Origin: Actinernus sp. WN-2022
Taxonomy: Eukaryota; Cnidaria; Anthozoa; Actiniaria; Actinernidae
Direction of reading: 5' to 3'
Assembly (NCBI GenBank): GCA_030867875.1
Contig: JAOWCC010001589.1
Coordinates: 73,989,537-74,053,536 of the forward strand
Length of the DNA stretch: 64,000 bases
Positions 22,691 to 37,600 of the stretch are shown here, one piece after another (positions within the stretch are counted from its first letter, which is position 1; every line of letters begins with the position of its first letter). A program made the translations under genes and the position numbers. The notes under the pieces are model-generated. The model saw only the letters and a program-made list of their open reading frames with translations. It was not told the origin of the DNA and made no database searches.

Positions 22691-23612
22691 ATCTGTGGAA
22701 AGTCCTTAATTTATTACTTTGGCGGAGATCTTTTCTTTTATCGTTATTTACAGTATGTCACTAAGCCAAGTTTGGTACTCTATGTCCTTTAGTCTCTGGC
22801 TTATAATACTCAAAATGGTTTTGCAATCAGGAATTGATGTTTCTACGTTAGCCGCCCTGCACCCCCACACAAAATCAACAACTATGAATTCAATAAGCTA
22901 AAAGTAGCCACAGACAGCTTGAATGAATGTTTTCATTTTATTTCAGCAAAAATTAAAATGCTGAAGAAAATACCACTACTGTACAAATCTCGATATAATT
23001 AATATATATATATGTGCAACACACTAGGCATTTTATCAATTACTAGTTTATAGCAATTTATATGTTAAATAAACTGGAGCAAATAAATATAAATATAATT
23101 GTTAATAAAAATATGTCATTATATAATCATGACAAAAATAAATGTTACATGTTACAGAATTTCAATTGCAAAAGATAAAACTATTGCCTTCAAGAAGCAA
23201 AAATTGCGTAAACCTCACAAAATATTATTCATATATATTCAACTTCTAAAAACCTTTACAATGTATGTTCCTCCACATTATTTCATATTGTTCCAGCAAA
23301 TTTTTGAGGAACAAGGACACAAACTCCCTATGCTTCACTTAAATGTAATGACCATCATTGCACACCCATAACTATACTTCATATAATTATGGGCTGTGTC
23401 CTGCAAAAAGGGCCCAAGCGACATTAAAGTTAAATAATTTGTATAATGGAGTTTGTAATAACAATTTGAATATTGACATGAAGCACTACATTTCATTCCT
23501 AAAATTAAATGTCATTAAAAAGTAAAAATTACAATAAGATGAACAAAGTTATCACTTTTTGGTCAAAAAATAACTTTCTGCAGTTTTTCAGTCCCTCGTA
23601 ATACATTGTACC

Positions 23613-24650
23613 TTTAAAGTGCCTATCACCTTTTTGCAATTTTGATAGCTTATGAACCTCCAAAACGTTTTGAGTACTTCTGTGAAGAAAGTTTTGGTTT
23701 AATTTTAATACTTTATGTTCTACGCTTGTTTGAAATCGTGTAAATGTGACCTGGGTAGACGTCATCTCATTATAAATGCATTATTCTCCATGGTGCCTTT
23801 TTAATACAACAACATCGATGCATAGAAAATATACACAGTTTTTGAGTTGTTAGTAAAGAAAAAAGTCATTTTAGTCAACATGTTAAGTATTTCTTTAAAT
23901 GATTGCAAAGCCGAATTAATTATATGACGTCAAGATGACGTCTACCCAGGTTTCGACCCAGGCTTTTACTTACGCGGTCATGGGTCAGGAAAGGTCACAT
24001 TTACACGATTTAAAACAAGCGTAGAACATAAAGTATTCACTTTAAACCAAAATGTTCTTCACAGAAGTACTCAAAACGTTTCGGAGGTTCATAAGGTTCA
24101 TAAGTTCATAAGACTTTGGATCAATGCAATACCTATCACCTTTTTGCAATTTTGATAGCGTATGAACCTCCAAAACGTTTTGAGTACTTCTGTGAAGAAA
24201 GTTTTGGTTTAATTTTAATACTTTATGTTCTACGCTTGTTTGAAATCGTGTAAATGTGACCTGGGTAGACGTCATCTCATTAATGCATTATTCTCCATGG
24301 TGCCTTTTTAATACAACAACATCGATGCATAGAAAATATACACAGTTTTTGAGTTGTTAGTAAAGAAAAAAGTCATTTTAGTCAACATGTTAAGTATTTC
24401 TTTAAATGATTGCAAAGCCGAATTAATTATATGACGTCAAGATGACGTCTACCCAGGTTTCGACCCAGGCTTTTACTTACGCGGTCATGGGTCAGGAAAG
24501 GTCACATTTACACGATTTAAAACAAGCGTAGAACATAAAGTATTCACTTTAAACCAAAATTTTCTTCTTTCTTCACAGAAGTACTCAAAACGTTTCGGAG
24601 GTTCATACATGTAAGCTATCAAAATTGCAAAAGGGTGATAGGCACTTTAA
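23613..24650. mobile_element. Tandem pair of ~505-bp foldback elements
   Basis: TTAAAGTGCCTATCACCTTT at the left end is mirrored at the right end (GTGATAGGCACTTTAA). Inside, a unit starting CCTATCACCTTTTTGCAATT is repeated directly about 505 bp later at 24131. Each unit is itself palindromic: the AGTACTTCTGTGAAGAAAG, TTATGTTCTACGCTTGTTT and ACCTGGGTAGACGTCAT blocks return reversed. Two near-identical minus-strand frames (23529-23765, 24042-24275) are by-products of this duplication. Confidence 0.85.
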
Positions 24651-25355
24651 TGAAGGGGCATTGCCAATCCCCAAATGATAAACTTTCTCATGACAAAAGG
24701 CAGAAATATAACTATTCAGATTAACAGAGTATGCTTTCCTGGTAGAGCAGATTTCGATTTAGTGTCAAAAGCAATCTGTGATATTTTCTTTGGTTTTGCA
24801 TATTTTACTGAGTTTTCGTATTGGCTGTGCAAAATGTTTTGTGATTATTAGCCAATCGAGTGCTAAACTAAAATCAAACGTGTTTTAGTCCATCACAGCA
24901 TCGATCATCTCGCCATCCACGATTGCATAATATACTTTTCCTCATGATTGGTTCAAGTAAAACCAATTGTGAATTACTTCAGTTCATGGTTTTACATCAC
25001 TCAATCGAAAACAGCTCTATACTGGACACTTGATTTTTTTAGACAATTTTGAGGAAGGATGTCAAAGAATCGAGTGGATGAAAAATACTGCTTCTAAGAG
25101 AAATTTAGAGCAACTTGAAATCGGTTAACTGTAACCACAATCAAGTTTAATTTTCTAGAAGCATCTTTTGAAACAGCTTTTGTAATCCACTTTTAGTCTT
25201 TGCCATCCTTTATCAAAAAAGTTTGAAAAGCATATCAGGACATTATTTTACGGTACATGGTATTGACCTCTTCTATCTCAGGCTGTTTTTTTTGGTAGCC
25301 TAGCTTGTTTTAAAGAAAACTCAAAAGTTCAATTTGATTGACAGTGCCCCTTGAA
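24649..25355. mobile_element. Element with TTCAAGGGGCACTG-type ends
   Basis: The left end is TTGAAGGGGCATTGCCAATC-like and the reversed right end is TTCAAGGGGCACTGTCAATC. Interior blocks (ACTTTCTCATGAC, CAGAGTATGCTTTCC, AATTTAGAGCAACTTGAAAT) return at 48703-49090. Confidence 0.55.
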
Positions 25356-25636
25356 AATAATTGTCTAATGAAAGGCACTCATTTGCATCTGCTAAAATTG
25401 TGCTCAACCCACAGATGTAAACATATTGTAAATTCTCTCTTCAATTTCACTTATTAGTTTCATGAAATCAACACTGCATTAGTACTGTAGCACAATGTGG
25501 CACTATAATTAGGAGAAAGGTATAAACAACATAGAACAATGTCAAAATATGTTAGGTTGTTTGGACCCTTTTTGTGCAATGCAGGCTGCATGCCTATAAC
25601 TGAAGGTATTGCATTGATCCAAAGTCAGATAAAGCA

Positions 25637-28600
25637 TTATGTTGCAGCATCTTTTTTCCAGTCTATGCAAGGTTGTGCTGGTCGCTGCAGCAGTACCAGC
25701 AGAGGATAATGGATGTCTTCATCATATGCTTCAACACCAAGGGATTTTGCCTGTGAAGAATCATTGTTCAAATTCCAGTCAGTTCAATTTTGAGTGAGGT
25801 GGTTATAAAAAATAACAACGGAATCGCTGGTTTGTAACCAAACCCCAAAGATTCAAATTATGAAAAATCCATGGTGGTCATGTTGATGGAACTAAAAGAA
25901 GTTAATAAGGAATATAATATTCTTAACATCCACCAACATGGTAGTATTAATGTAATACATGCAAAATGAAGAATCCCAACAAAATTAGCCCTGCATACGT
26001 ACACAAAAGTCCAATTCAAAAATTTAAACTACAGTCACTTGGGTACAGTAAATTTTCATGAAATATCTCTTCTGTTAAATATTACATACAATAATCATGT
26101 GAAGTGCTATCATTTAATATAATTATTTTAACAGTATTTCCCATTTTCAATTGAAGTTAAAAAATGTCAATCCTTCAGCTGTATTAGAAAAATTAATATT
26201 AGGTCTGGTCTACGTAATTATAATTATGTTGCTGTGGTACTATTCTTAGGGGGGAGGGGAGGTTACTATTTACAATTGAAAGTGTCCCATTTGCTTTTAT
26301 TTGAGTAAAAAAAACATTTGATGGTGACTCTTTCCAGAAGAGATTAGATACATACATGTAGTGTGAAGAGCAATAACTAAACAATGAAACTAGAGTTCAA
26401 TTGATTTTCTTGGGTGGTCTATCACTTTGGTACAATTCTGCATGCATGAGGTGGGAGCAAGGCTTATACTAATTATACTTTCAGATGAAAAAAATATTCC
26501 TTTTGCTTTTATTTGGGTAAAAAGACACCTAGAAGTGATTAAGTCTTTCAAGAAGTCAGTTAAGGTATGGCAAAAGGTTCACAGGCAAAACTTCCCCAAA
26601 ACAATTTTTTTGCATGTTTTAAATGCTTTAGGTCTTAGCTTTATTATAGCAAAAAAATCAAAACTAAAATTCCTTTTTAACGCCCCGAAAAAACATGTTT
26701 TAATTTCCCGCGAAAAGTGACGCGCGAAACATGATTGACAGATGCTGACAGCTACGTGAAAGCGGCACGCGAACAAACTAAAACAACAATCGTCTTTTAT
26801 AGTACGCTACGCTCGTCTTTATAGTACGCTACGCTTCGTTTTCGTTTTCTAAAATTATGTCGTCGAAACTTAATAGAGGCTATTCTTGGGTAATATTCTT
26901 CGAAGAAAAAGAAGAAGTTGAAAACAGGTAAATTTAGGCCGACTAAGAGTAAGAAGGCAAGTTTAGCGTCGAGCGATAAAGGCTCGTGGTTCAAACAAAA
27001 ACAATGGCCAAGCGAAGAAGATCTGTTGACTGAAACGAATGAGCCCGGGCCAAAAAGCATCACTTCTAGGAAGCTTCGGACTAGCAGTGACGAAGTTCAC
27101 CCGCGAACTTCGAATTCCTTGACTGTAATTGAGTCGGGCATTAGATCAAGCTGCTGTTTGCCGGTTTTCTATGCTTGCAACCAAATTATCTGCGAAGTGA
27201 TCGCCCTGATACCTAGAAAAGGAGTCAGATATGTTTATCAATTACAAGGCAGTCAAGAGAAGGTAGATTCAGCATGATCTTTACCGCTCCAGAGTATAAA
27301 AATAATATGCAATATGAAGCCTGCGATTTGTTTATGATGTTTAGCAAGAAGTTGCGCCGTTTGAATGAATATAACTTGTGTTCGACTTACCCAGAACAGT
27401 TTATCTCCTTTAGCATGATGGCTTTGATAATAGCATCATTTACAGTAACTTGCGGTTGGCCTTCATATTTATTTGACCTTGTGTTTTTCCCACGAGCTTT
27501 ACGACCTCTGTGACCAGTCTCGAGTGTAAAATGAACCTCCTTGAAGATTACCGCGAAAGCTGTCACAGCAGATCATTCACAACTCCGCCTGTCCCGCCTG
27601 TCAGCCTAATACTGTATTTCAATTGGCTGAATATAATAAGATTATCTTTGGAGGCGGGGCTTTTTACTCAACCGTGAAATGGTCAGAAAACTAAAATCCC
27701 TCATTTCTCCATGTGTGTTTTAATGCAAAAAATACAACTTTGGCGTATCAAAACTCGAGAATGTTTTGTTCGATTAAACCCAAATTTTCGCGAGAGCCAA
27801 AAAACCACAATTTCTGCAAAAGTGTGCCAGCGTTTTGCAAAATTTTGTTTCATTTCGTAATATTTTGTAGTTTGCGTTTTGCTAGCATGAAAAAACTTAC
27901 TCCAACTTTACCTACGGATAATTCTTGTAATACGCAACGTATGAAAAATCGCTGACACACTTTTTGGGACAATTTACCTGAGATTCGAAAACAAAGAATT
28001 TAGTTGTCATTCATTAAACATTTCCGGATTTGAAGTTACAATAGTGTGAAAGGTCGCTTTTTAAATAAAAAAATTGATCATTGAGAGATTTTTTTAAATA
28101 GTAAATTTAAACATTCATATTTATTCTTCAATCTTTGAGCTTTAAATTGATATATAGTATGTCTTTGTAGCGTAAATATTGACGCTACACGATTTTTTTC
28201 CCCAAGTGACCTCGTGAACCTTTTGCCATACCTTAACTAAAGATAGTAATTGAAATTAAGCAAAAAAATGCCCCTTTATATATTTCAAGTCTGAGATGAA
28301 GATTATATACTGCATTTTAAAGTGTCTATGATTTGAAGCTTCAAGACAGTTCCTGAAGCATAACAACAACTAATAATGTACATGTAGTTCTGTGATTCAC
28401 CTTTTCATGCTGAGTAGAAATCAACTCGTCATAATCTCTAACTATCTGAACTTCAAACCGAGATGAAGCTGTGGCACAGAACTGCTGTAATGTGTGTGCA
28501 CGTCGTGGTGACATCAATATGACATACCCCTAGGACATGTAATACACACACAATAATTTATAATAGATACACATACAATGTACATGTAACTACCATATTC

Positions 28601-31600
28601 TCTTCAGGCATAATACAAATTATTGCATTACAAGAGTTGGCTTGTGAGCAAAGGAACATTTTTATTTTTTTTTGGAAAAATATGAACAATCAATACAGGA
28701 TGTGAGTAATGTAAAATTTTAAAGCACCAATGATCAATTGAAAGCTTAATTCAGATTGAGTGCTATATATTATGCCATAATTGTAGTAACCTAATTACAA
28801 AATTTTGGTCAAATTAAAGCTAAACTTTTAGTGACTGCATGGGTGACTGCAATGGCCACAATAATATATTACAAATACAGGTAGTGTATGAATAGCCACT
28901 GTCATAAAAACAAGTACAAATGTACATGCATGCATGAACATAATTATATGCAATTAATGCTGTTAAATTTTTACCACAGTTTTCTGCATGCATTTCTAAG
29001 GTTATTAGATTTAGTTTTTAGTTGTGTAAGGTAATAAAGTACATTTAGATTAGGTTTAGAGGATAAATTTTTGAGGTACATTGTAAGTTGAGAGTGCCCA
29101 GAAAATAACCCAGATGAACATGACTTTAAACCAAAACACATCACAGCATAAAAATAACAATTTAACGGTGTACCTTATGTGTTAGAAGGGAATCCATGAC
29201 ATGCAGCAGACCCTTGTGGCTCTCAACATTAAAAAGGCTGTGGAATTGAGTGAAAAGTGGGATGTGGCTCAATATGAAGGATACAGTAGTAAATCCTGAG
29301 CACTGAGGTCGGCACATATTGTAGACAATAATTTATGTTCACAGATAAGGTCTTAACTTAAGTCTGCATGAGCATAAATAATTTTATTCTATAATTCTGC
29401 CAAGGATGTACAAAATTATTATGCACAATAATGCATCATATTTTGGGAGTTATTACAGTCAAATGGCTTTCCATTGCCATTTCTCAAGCAACTGCGCATT
29501 AAGGCTTTTGGTTAAATATTATGGAAAGAATTAAGATGACAGCTAGTTTCTTGGAAGAATTTATATGATAAACAACTTATTACATTGTAGTTGGCTAATT
29601 AACACAGCTGTGAATTTTTACTCTTCATTGATTTCATATTCATAATAGAAATGACTCAAAAATACACAGCCATGTGAGATTGATGCTTAGCTGACTTAGT
29701 AAGAACCTTTATAATTTATAATGCATGTACCATATATGACTTTAATTTTGCACACATGTATGCTTAATTTTAATAGTCCCTTACCAGTCTCCAGCTATGA
29801 TAACATCAAATCTAGCCTTCAGGTCTTCTAAGTCAGTCTTGTCATCCCATATCAAGGTCCTAATAAGACACATAAGAAACAACAACTCTGTTTTAATTAT
29901 CACATATTACACACATGGATTATTTTAACAGCTAGTCTTGGACAACTGCATGTACCTCATCTATAGTAGTTTAAACAACCCAACGAAAAAAGTTAACCCA
30001 ATTAATTAAACTTCATATTAATATGCAACTTATTTATATTAATTTATCAAAAAAAATAAAGATGACTGAATGATATTGAAACACCAAAGAGAGCTAGGAC
30101 ACTATTGGCTGTTACAAAACTCTTCTCAAGGTAATGGATCTGTTATGCAATTTCCTATGTGCAACGGGCCAAAATAATATGGAAAACTGAGTTTAAGACT
30201 CAGGCTTGCCATGGCCACATGACTTTCAAGACTGTATACACCATGTGGCATACAGTACCGCCTGGAATTATTGACGCTTCGTTCAGAACTCTAACCACGG
30301 GTTGGAATCTTTTATTTTCGCTTCATTCAGAACTCTAACGACGGGTTAGAATATTTTATTTTCGCTTCATTCAGAACTCAAACGGCGGGTAGAGAAGCAC
30401 TCATTGGTGAAACTAAAAAATATATATATAAATAAGACTAAGACTTTAATTATTCTTAGAACGAAGCGAAAATAAAAGATTCTAAAGTCTTAGTTTCACC
30501 GATGATTGCTTCTCTACCCGCCATTTGAGTTCTGAACGAAGTGAAAATAAAAGATTCTAATCCATCATTAGAGTTCTGAATGAAGCGAAAATAAAAGATT
30601 CTAAAGTCTTAGTTTCACTGATGAGTGCTTCTCTAACTGCCATTTGAGTTCTGAATGAAGCAAAAATATAAGATTCTAACCCGTCGTTAGAGTTCTGAAT
30701 GAAGCGAAAATTAAAGATTCTAAAGTTAACAGCTAGCGGTGTTGAATAAAGAATGAAAAGAGTCATCGCGGCAAACTCGCACGTTTGTGATCATGACTGC
30801 TACATGAACATTTTATCTTCACACTAAAGTCAATGATTTCGGAGTGATAAAAATCTCAGCGGCTGCGGCTGTGACCGCGGCCGTGACTGCATCCAACTAA
30901 TTACTGCAGTTGACTGCGGTTTTACCGAGGTATTACCGCGGTAAAACTGCGGTCGTTCTGAGGTCAAACCGCGGTCATTGGATGCGGTAAAACCGTGGTA
31001 AATGCTTCAATAATTCCAGGCGGTACTGTATATGCCACATGGTGTATACAGTCTTGAAAGTCATGTGGCCATGGCAAGCCTGAGTCTTAAACTCAGTTTT
31101 CCATATTTTTTTGGCCCGTTGCACATAGGAAATTGCATAACAGATCCATTACCTTGAGAAGAGTTTTGTAACAGCCAATAGTTACAGAAAATAAAAGATG
31201 CTAAAGTATTAGTTTCACTGAAGTGTGCTTCTCTACCTGCCGTTTGAATGCATGTTTTATTAAACTTATACATAGTATTGTGTCATGACTGCGGATTTTA
31301 ACTGCGGCTTTCATTGCGGTGAATAATTTGACCACGGTAAAGCCTCGGCTTTTACCGCGGTAAAGTCTCGTCCATAGTGCGGTAATACCGCATCTAATGA
31401 CCGCGGTAATACCTCGGTTTGACCGCGACCCGATGCTTCAATAATTCCAGGCGGTACTGTACAGTCAAACCTGTATACAATTTTGTATAACAGCCCTGTA
31501 TATAGCGGTCACCGAACAACTTCCCGAAAATCGCTCCTTAAATTTACTGTAAACTTGACCTGTGTTGTAAGCAGTCACCTCTATATAGCAGACGTGGTCA

Positions 31601-34600
31601 CCCCTTAGACTTCCCGTTTGAACAATTATTATTGTATTATTTTTCACCTGTATAAAATGGTCACCAAATTGGATTAATTACAATGTCGGCTTTCCCTCAA
31701 ACCATTAGCGAATCATTTCAAGCTTCACTCAACAGCTCATTAAATTGTAGCTACTCAAATCCACATAAGCTGATAAGACTACTATTTTTTGTTTCCTGTG
31801 TATTATACTAATGTCATGTTGTCAGCTGTTGTGTGTGGTCCCTTATTCCACATTGCAAATTAATTATTAACTTCCAGTAGGCTTAATAAAAGAAACCTGT
31901 ATACAGCGGTCACCCTGTATATAACGGTCAGTTGGCCATTTCCCGAGGGTGACCGTTATGTACGACACTATACTGTATTACGACTTATAACTATTTGTGA
32001 AATATTTACCTTGAATGCACATTGGTGATTCCAAATAAGGATTCATTCTTTTGGACAATAGCCTCAATGTCTGTTCAAGCTTAATGTAAGTCAAATATAT
32101 TATATTAAACCCAATACAAAAAAATAACTTTATTTATTGAAAACATGCAATTCTGCCAAGAATGCACAAAATTATGCACAAAATATACACGGCACCAAAT
32201 ATGAGACCGTGTTTTGGGTAGTAACAGTCAAATGGCTTCCCATCCCCATTTCTCGAGCACATACGTGAGTTTTTTGGTTATTGTGGAAAGAAATTGTCAT
32301 GTCTTGGCAGAATTTATATACAAAGGTATTAGTCAAAATAGGAATCACAGGCTCATAAATGCACAACCATGCTGACTAATAATTAACCTCCATTTATTAT
32401 AATGCCTTAATTTGCAATTGAAAGGATACTTGTAACCGACTCATGGTTACCATCTGTTAAGCAAACTTCAGAAACACTACAGCTTGCTGCCAACTGAAAA
32501 ATGAAAATAATTAAAAAGATAGTAAACATTTTGATCAACATACATGTACATGTACATGCAATTCACATTATTTTATAGTCTGACTTGTTCAAATGTTTCT
32601 TTCCTCCTCAATCTGATTGCAAAAAGTTTACCCAGGTCTCGAAATTAAACAAATTAAAGTTCTATAGTTGCATATATATGGGCCCTATATAATTACGAAA
32701 ATTTGGTTGCAATTAAGTTTGCACTTTTTAGTTGCTAAAAACAGAATCCAGTGGTGTACATGAGTGAAGACTCCTTCCTGTCACTTGCTTTAAGGGAAAT
32801 AAAAAGGGAGAATTATGAAGATACATGTAAATGGCACATGCAGATTTTGCTGAAAAATTGTAAAATCCCAAGTAAGCATAAGACACAAGACAGCTGTTAG
32901 ACATTTCTTTCAATTATTTATTCATTTATTTAAGGCAAAAGCTAGTCGCCAAATTTGCAACTGGTAATAGCGAACAATCACGTACCAAAGTTGTTGTCGG
33001 TAGATTGTCGGCCAACAACATGCCAACAACCTACCGACAACCTAATGACCAAAAATTTAGTATACATGTGATATTTTGTTCACTATTACCTTTGCAACTT
33101 GCCAGAAAAGTCTAATAGTCGCAAGTGATAGTAATTAATTTTGGTCGCAACTGTATAATGGTCGCAGTTTAAAGCCCTGCTCTCCATGTTCTATTAATAA
33201 TATTGCATACTTGAGGCATTGATCTGTGGTTTAGCCTGGTCCTGACCTACATCAGCCCCTATGGTTGTTTCAGTTTTTTTTTAAGTTGTGGATGCACGAG
33301 CAGAACACATGTGCATTCAGGAGCTTTTCTTGACATCAAAAGTGCACATTTTTTTATAGGACAAGAAAACCATCTTCTATTTGAAATTATATTAACCCTT
33401 TCACCACTGGACGCATTTGGGCTCAAATTTGGTGAAATGTAGAGTGCTAACTCAACCCTCCCCCCTCAGTCCCAGTTTGGCTAGCCCAGCATACATGTAG
33501 TTATGAAATACTGCTGACTTTTTAAACCAAGGGCTCAAACTTTCCCCATGATGCCATTCGGCAGAACTCTACGGACTCGTCGGCGGTAAGTATGCTTTCT
33601 TCTGTAGGATTTCCAACAAAATGTGCTCTAATTTTGGACAAATAAGCCATAGTAAGAGAGCTAGAGGACATCATTAGGTCTGATGACGGCTGAAAAGTAC
33701 TTGGCTTGCTTTTAGTAGGCCTTGTGAGGGGTTTCACAGGATTTTTCTGTTGTGTTTCTGCTTTGAGACACATGAAATAATTATTCACTGAAAATCCTTG
33801 AAATTCTGCAGTAATGTTGGGTGTCTTTCTCCCCTGCTCAACCTGTTAGGATGTGTTTTTGTCACTTTAAAGCAATGGCTTGAGTCCAAATCACCACTCT
33901 TGGTTGTAGGGGTAAAATCCTACAGGAGTCCCAGCATGCAATTGGAGGTGGGAGCAGGTATTATGTGGTCGAGTGAAATGCAGTGTAAACATCGGTGTGG
34001 TTCACAGTCGTTTGGTGTGTTTTGTGCAAACAAACCTGGTGGTTGGAAAGATTAAAGAAGGTGTTGTAACAACTGAGTGTTGATTTTGTGTTTGCTTTTG
34101 ATTTCAAGTGCGAATGGGAAGGGTTTTTGAGCCGATTTTCAGCTCCTTGAAATTCGTGAAAATCAAATAAACAAGACAAGATCTCCAAAACAAATGAGTT
34201 TTTTCTCCAAAGTGGGAGAGTCAAGCGATCCCTGTTATAGTTCTAGCTTTGAAGTCATTCATGCCCATCCCTTGAAATAATATCGCAACATCGTATTTCC
34301 AGCATGTCTAGATTTCATGCAATAATTGTTCCTATGTACATGCTTTGTATTGGCCGCTTTTGGTGCCTGTAGTGGCGAAAGGGTTAAATTTGATCTATGT
34401 GGTTCTCCTGCTCAGCATGCCCTAATATAACAAATTAATATTCCAACTTCTTTCATGGTTTCAAAATCCAAGCAGGTAACTGGCTACGTAATGACGGTGC
34501 TTTATTGGTGCATGACCACAGCATGCTCACTGCATGCTGTGCACTCGGTTGGAAAATAAAAGGGTTAGAGACATTCTGTTTGTGTTTTATTGACTGCAGA

Positions 34601-37600
34601 TACAGGCACTACCTGATTCAGTACAACAAACTCAAAATCTATTCCTACTGTCGGCCTATTTGTCCTCATGCAGTGTTAAATTCTTTTTCATTCATTATGT
34701 ACAGTCAGCGTGTGCCTGTATTTGTGAAAAACGTAATGAATGCTGTGCTCAGCTGGTCTTTTAGGCAATTAAATCACATGTTCTTAGGATGCTCCATAAA
34801 TTATGTTATAAAACTTAAATATTGATTTAAAAATTTTGATCCAAAATATTTAGCATGAAATGATGCACATAATTATAGAATTGACCAATCAAAATCACTA
34901 CCACAATTTCGGGGTAGTGACGTCACTGAACAGCATTGAGTGTTTTGATTGGCTGGTGCTCGGTCGGGATTTTGCCGTATGGACCGTTACCATGATAACG
35001 GTCACAATTCGCATATTTTCGAATAAGCTCAGGAAATTGAAAACTAAAATAGAGTAGGGAAAATAGAGATAATGTTAACTAGGCACTTAGTAATGCAGTT
35101 AAAGAGCACACACATCGTTACTAAAGGTAATAATACAGTTTTTAAAAGAGAAAAAGCCGGCCCATCAAAAATGTGACCTGTAAATATATAATTAGAAAGC
35201 TTACCTCCAAAACGAACTTGACCATTTGTTGTCAAAAACTATCATTGACGTACGCAAAGTCAACCAGAAAAGGACAGGAAAGAACTAGTTGAAATACAAT
35301 TCCATCCAAAGGTCTATGCTACAGAAACAAGATAGATGTCCTAGCTGTCAGGTTCTACAGAAGTTTCAGAAGTCACCGTCTAGAGAGTTCAATTTTACGG
35401 AAGGACCATTTCCCTGGCCGTCTCTGAATTACAAGCGAGTTCGAAACAGCGACATCGCATGAAGTCTCCACTTGGTAGAAACGAAATTAGAACATGGCTT
35501 AGTAATGTATCAGGTAATGCAGGAATCAAACACCTGCAGCAGCAAAATAACTGAACAATCCGACTCAATAAAGATAAACCTGCTAACACTGATTCTGAAA
35601 GCCTCGTGGCTCTGTTGAGTGTTCCGACACGACAGTTTTAAGAAATTTGTCTTGAATGTCAGTCAGCACCGGTCCAGTTTACAACTTACAATCCCTCACT
35701 ATAAACCAGGGAAGTTCTCATTCCACTGCCAACCAATTTTGCTGATCAGGAGCAAATATCAGGGATTGTCAGTTCCAGATTTTCCATGTCTCAGTTAAAG
35801 TTGTCCAGGATACAAACAAACAGCATAGAACTGTCATCGCCGAAAGTGATCCGATGAAGATCTTGAATTTTTTCACCGACCACATGGAACTTGAGCGAAC
35901 GGTTTGTTTTTCGAGTTGATTTAGTGGAAAATATGTTCTTTTCTGATCGCACTTTAGATTAGCCAAGTTTTCTAATTTTGAATTGATTCTGACATTGTAT
36001 TTCCATTCATCTTTTGTACTGATCTACGAAGAGCTGTCAAATAGAATGGTTCCACTACTTTGGTATGTAAATTTATGCAAATTCAGTATCTCAGGTTGTG
36101 TTACAGGGCGCGAGTCACTTATTTTCTCATTCTTCGTTCATCGAAAAGTGCCATATAATAAACTACTTGTGACCACACACGGGAAAACGTACACTAACGG
36201 TTATCCGTTTAGTGCTCTTAACCGTTTGTTATCCGTTTAAACGGGTAAAAAAGTCGTTTAAACGTTTTCGAAAATCGTTTAAACGTTTTCAAAAACCGTT
36301 TAAACGTTTTCGAAAATCGTTTAAATGGTTTTGAAAACCGTTTAAACGTTTTCCAAATTCGTTTAAACGGTTTAGAATTTCGTTTAAACGATTTGAAAAA
36401 TCGTTTGCTTTTTCAGCCTGCCCGTTTAAACGTTTTCGCAAATCGTTTGCTTCAAAACAGAAACCGTTTAAACGATTTGTCAGATTGTTCAATAGTCCGT
36501 GTTTGGCCGTTTAATTGCCTTGGCAAACCGTTTAATCGAACAACCAAACTATCTTACATGCCGCGCTTCGTAATTCACCATGAGAACTTATGTTCCTTTT
36601 GTTTTGACAGATCGATATTGCGTATTTCTTACCGCGGGCGAGTCCTCTGCCATGGACACACACGAGCCAGTAAACAAATGTTCGCCCTCACATTGAGTTA
36701 CTACTGTACAGTATTGTGCAAAAGTCATGCAAACGTATTTCGACGAATTTCGCTGTTTGTTCCTACGAATGTCGCGACGAAATTTTCTCGAAATTTCAGG
36801 CAACTTTTCGTTCGAAATTTCCACGAAAAATGGTAAAATCGATCAGATACGCGAAAATTCGAATGCCAAGGCGAAATATCGCCAACCTGCGAGCGACATT
36901 TCGACGATATTTCATTTATTGTCAAGCCCCGTAAAAGTCGTTGCATAAAGTTTTCAAGTAAATTCGGACCATGCAGTTATCGAAATATCGTGAGCCGTAA
37001 AATAAACAAAACGGCTGCTCGCTTATAATTAGTCCCAAACCGGCGGTGCGTGGCCCGCTTTAAAGCTTGACTCACTCGCTGAGCGCAAAGCATAACACCA
37101 AATAAACTTTTGCTTCAGTGTAGTTTCACATTTAAGGCAGATCCTTGTCTTGTTACTAGTATTAAAAGGTTTCGGCAGAAATCATTGTAAATGTTTGCGT
37201 ATTAAAATCTCATCTCAACTCTTCTGAATTTCCACGTGCAATCAGTCAGGCGTGAACGTGTCAGTCTGATATTTTACTGAACATCAACAGAGTTTTGAAG
37301 CAACGTTTGTCATATTGAAAGACGTGCAAAAACTTCTATACTCTTACCAGAAAACTTCTACTGGGAAAGTGCAATTCCTTTTGAATTAAAAGAGCTTTAA
37401 TGCATCGGATCAGATCAGTCAGTTCGCGTAAATGGAAATTAATTACGCCCCCGCGGTATTTGTGTCAGAAATGAGACACGCGTCTGGCTGACAGTTCACG
37501 ATTGACGGAGACTTTTATTATATAAGAATCTTGACTTTTTGACGCCTCTGGCACGCAGGGTATTTACCAAAACCATCTTACTGTACGCTTGTAAAACTGT

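Larger units (their letters stand above)
23401..25588. mobile_element. Repeat element copy 2, split by nested insertions
   Basis: The left block (GCAAAAAGGGCCC, CATTTCATTCCTAAAATTAA, AAGATGAACAAAGTTATCAC) and right block (CATTTGCATCTGCTAAAATT, GTAGCACAATGTGGC, GGACCCTTTTTG) match the copy at 17739-18388 in order. Between them sit the foldback pair 23613-24650 and a third element, 24649-25355. The region is just 3' of the CAMKMT-like gene. Confidence 0.6.

Noticed and set aside
26918..27513. Two plus-strand frames as an independent gene
   Set aside because: They lie wholly inside the TTAA-flanked element and have no recognised domain, so they were treated as element interior.
35769..35966. 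65-codon minus-strand frame like a type II membrane-protein start
   Set aside because: No continuation exon with matching phase was found within the intron; kept only as a remark.
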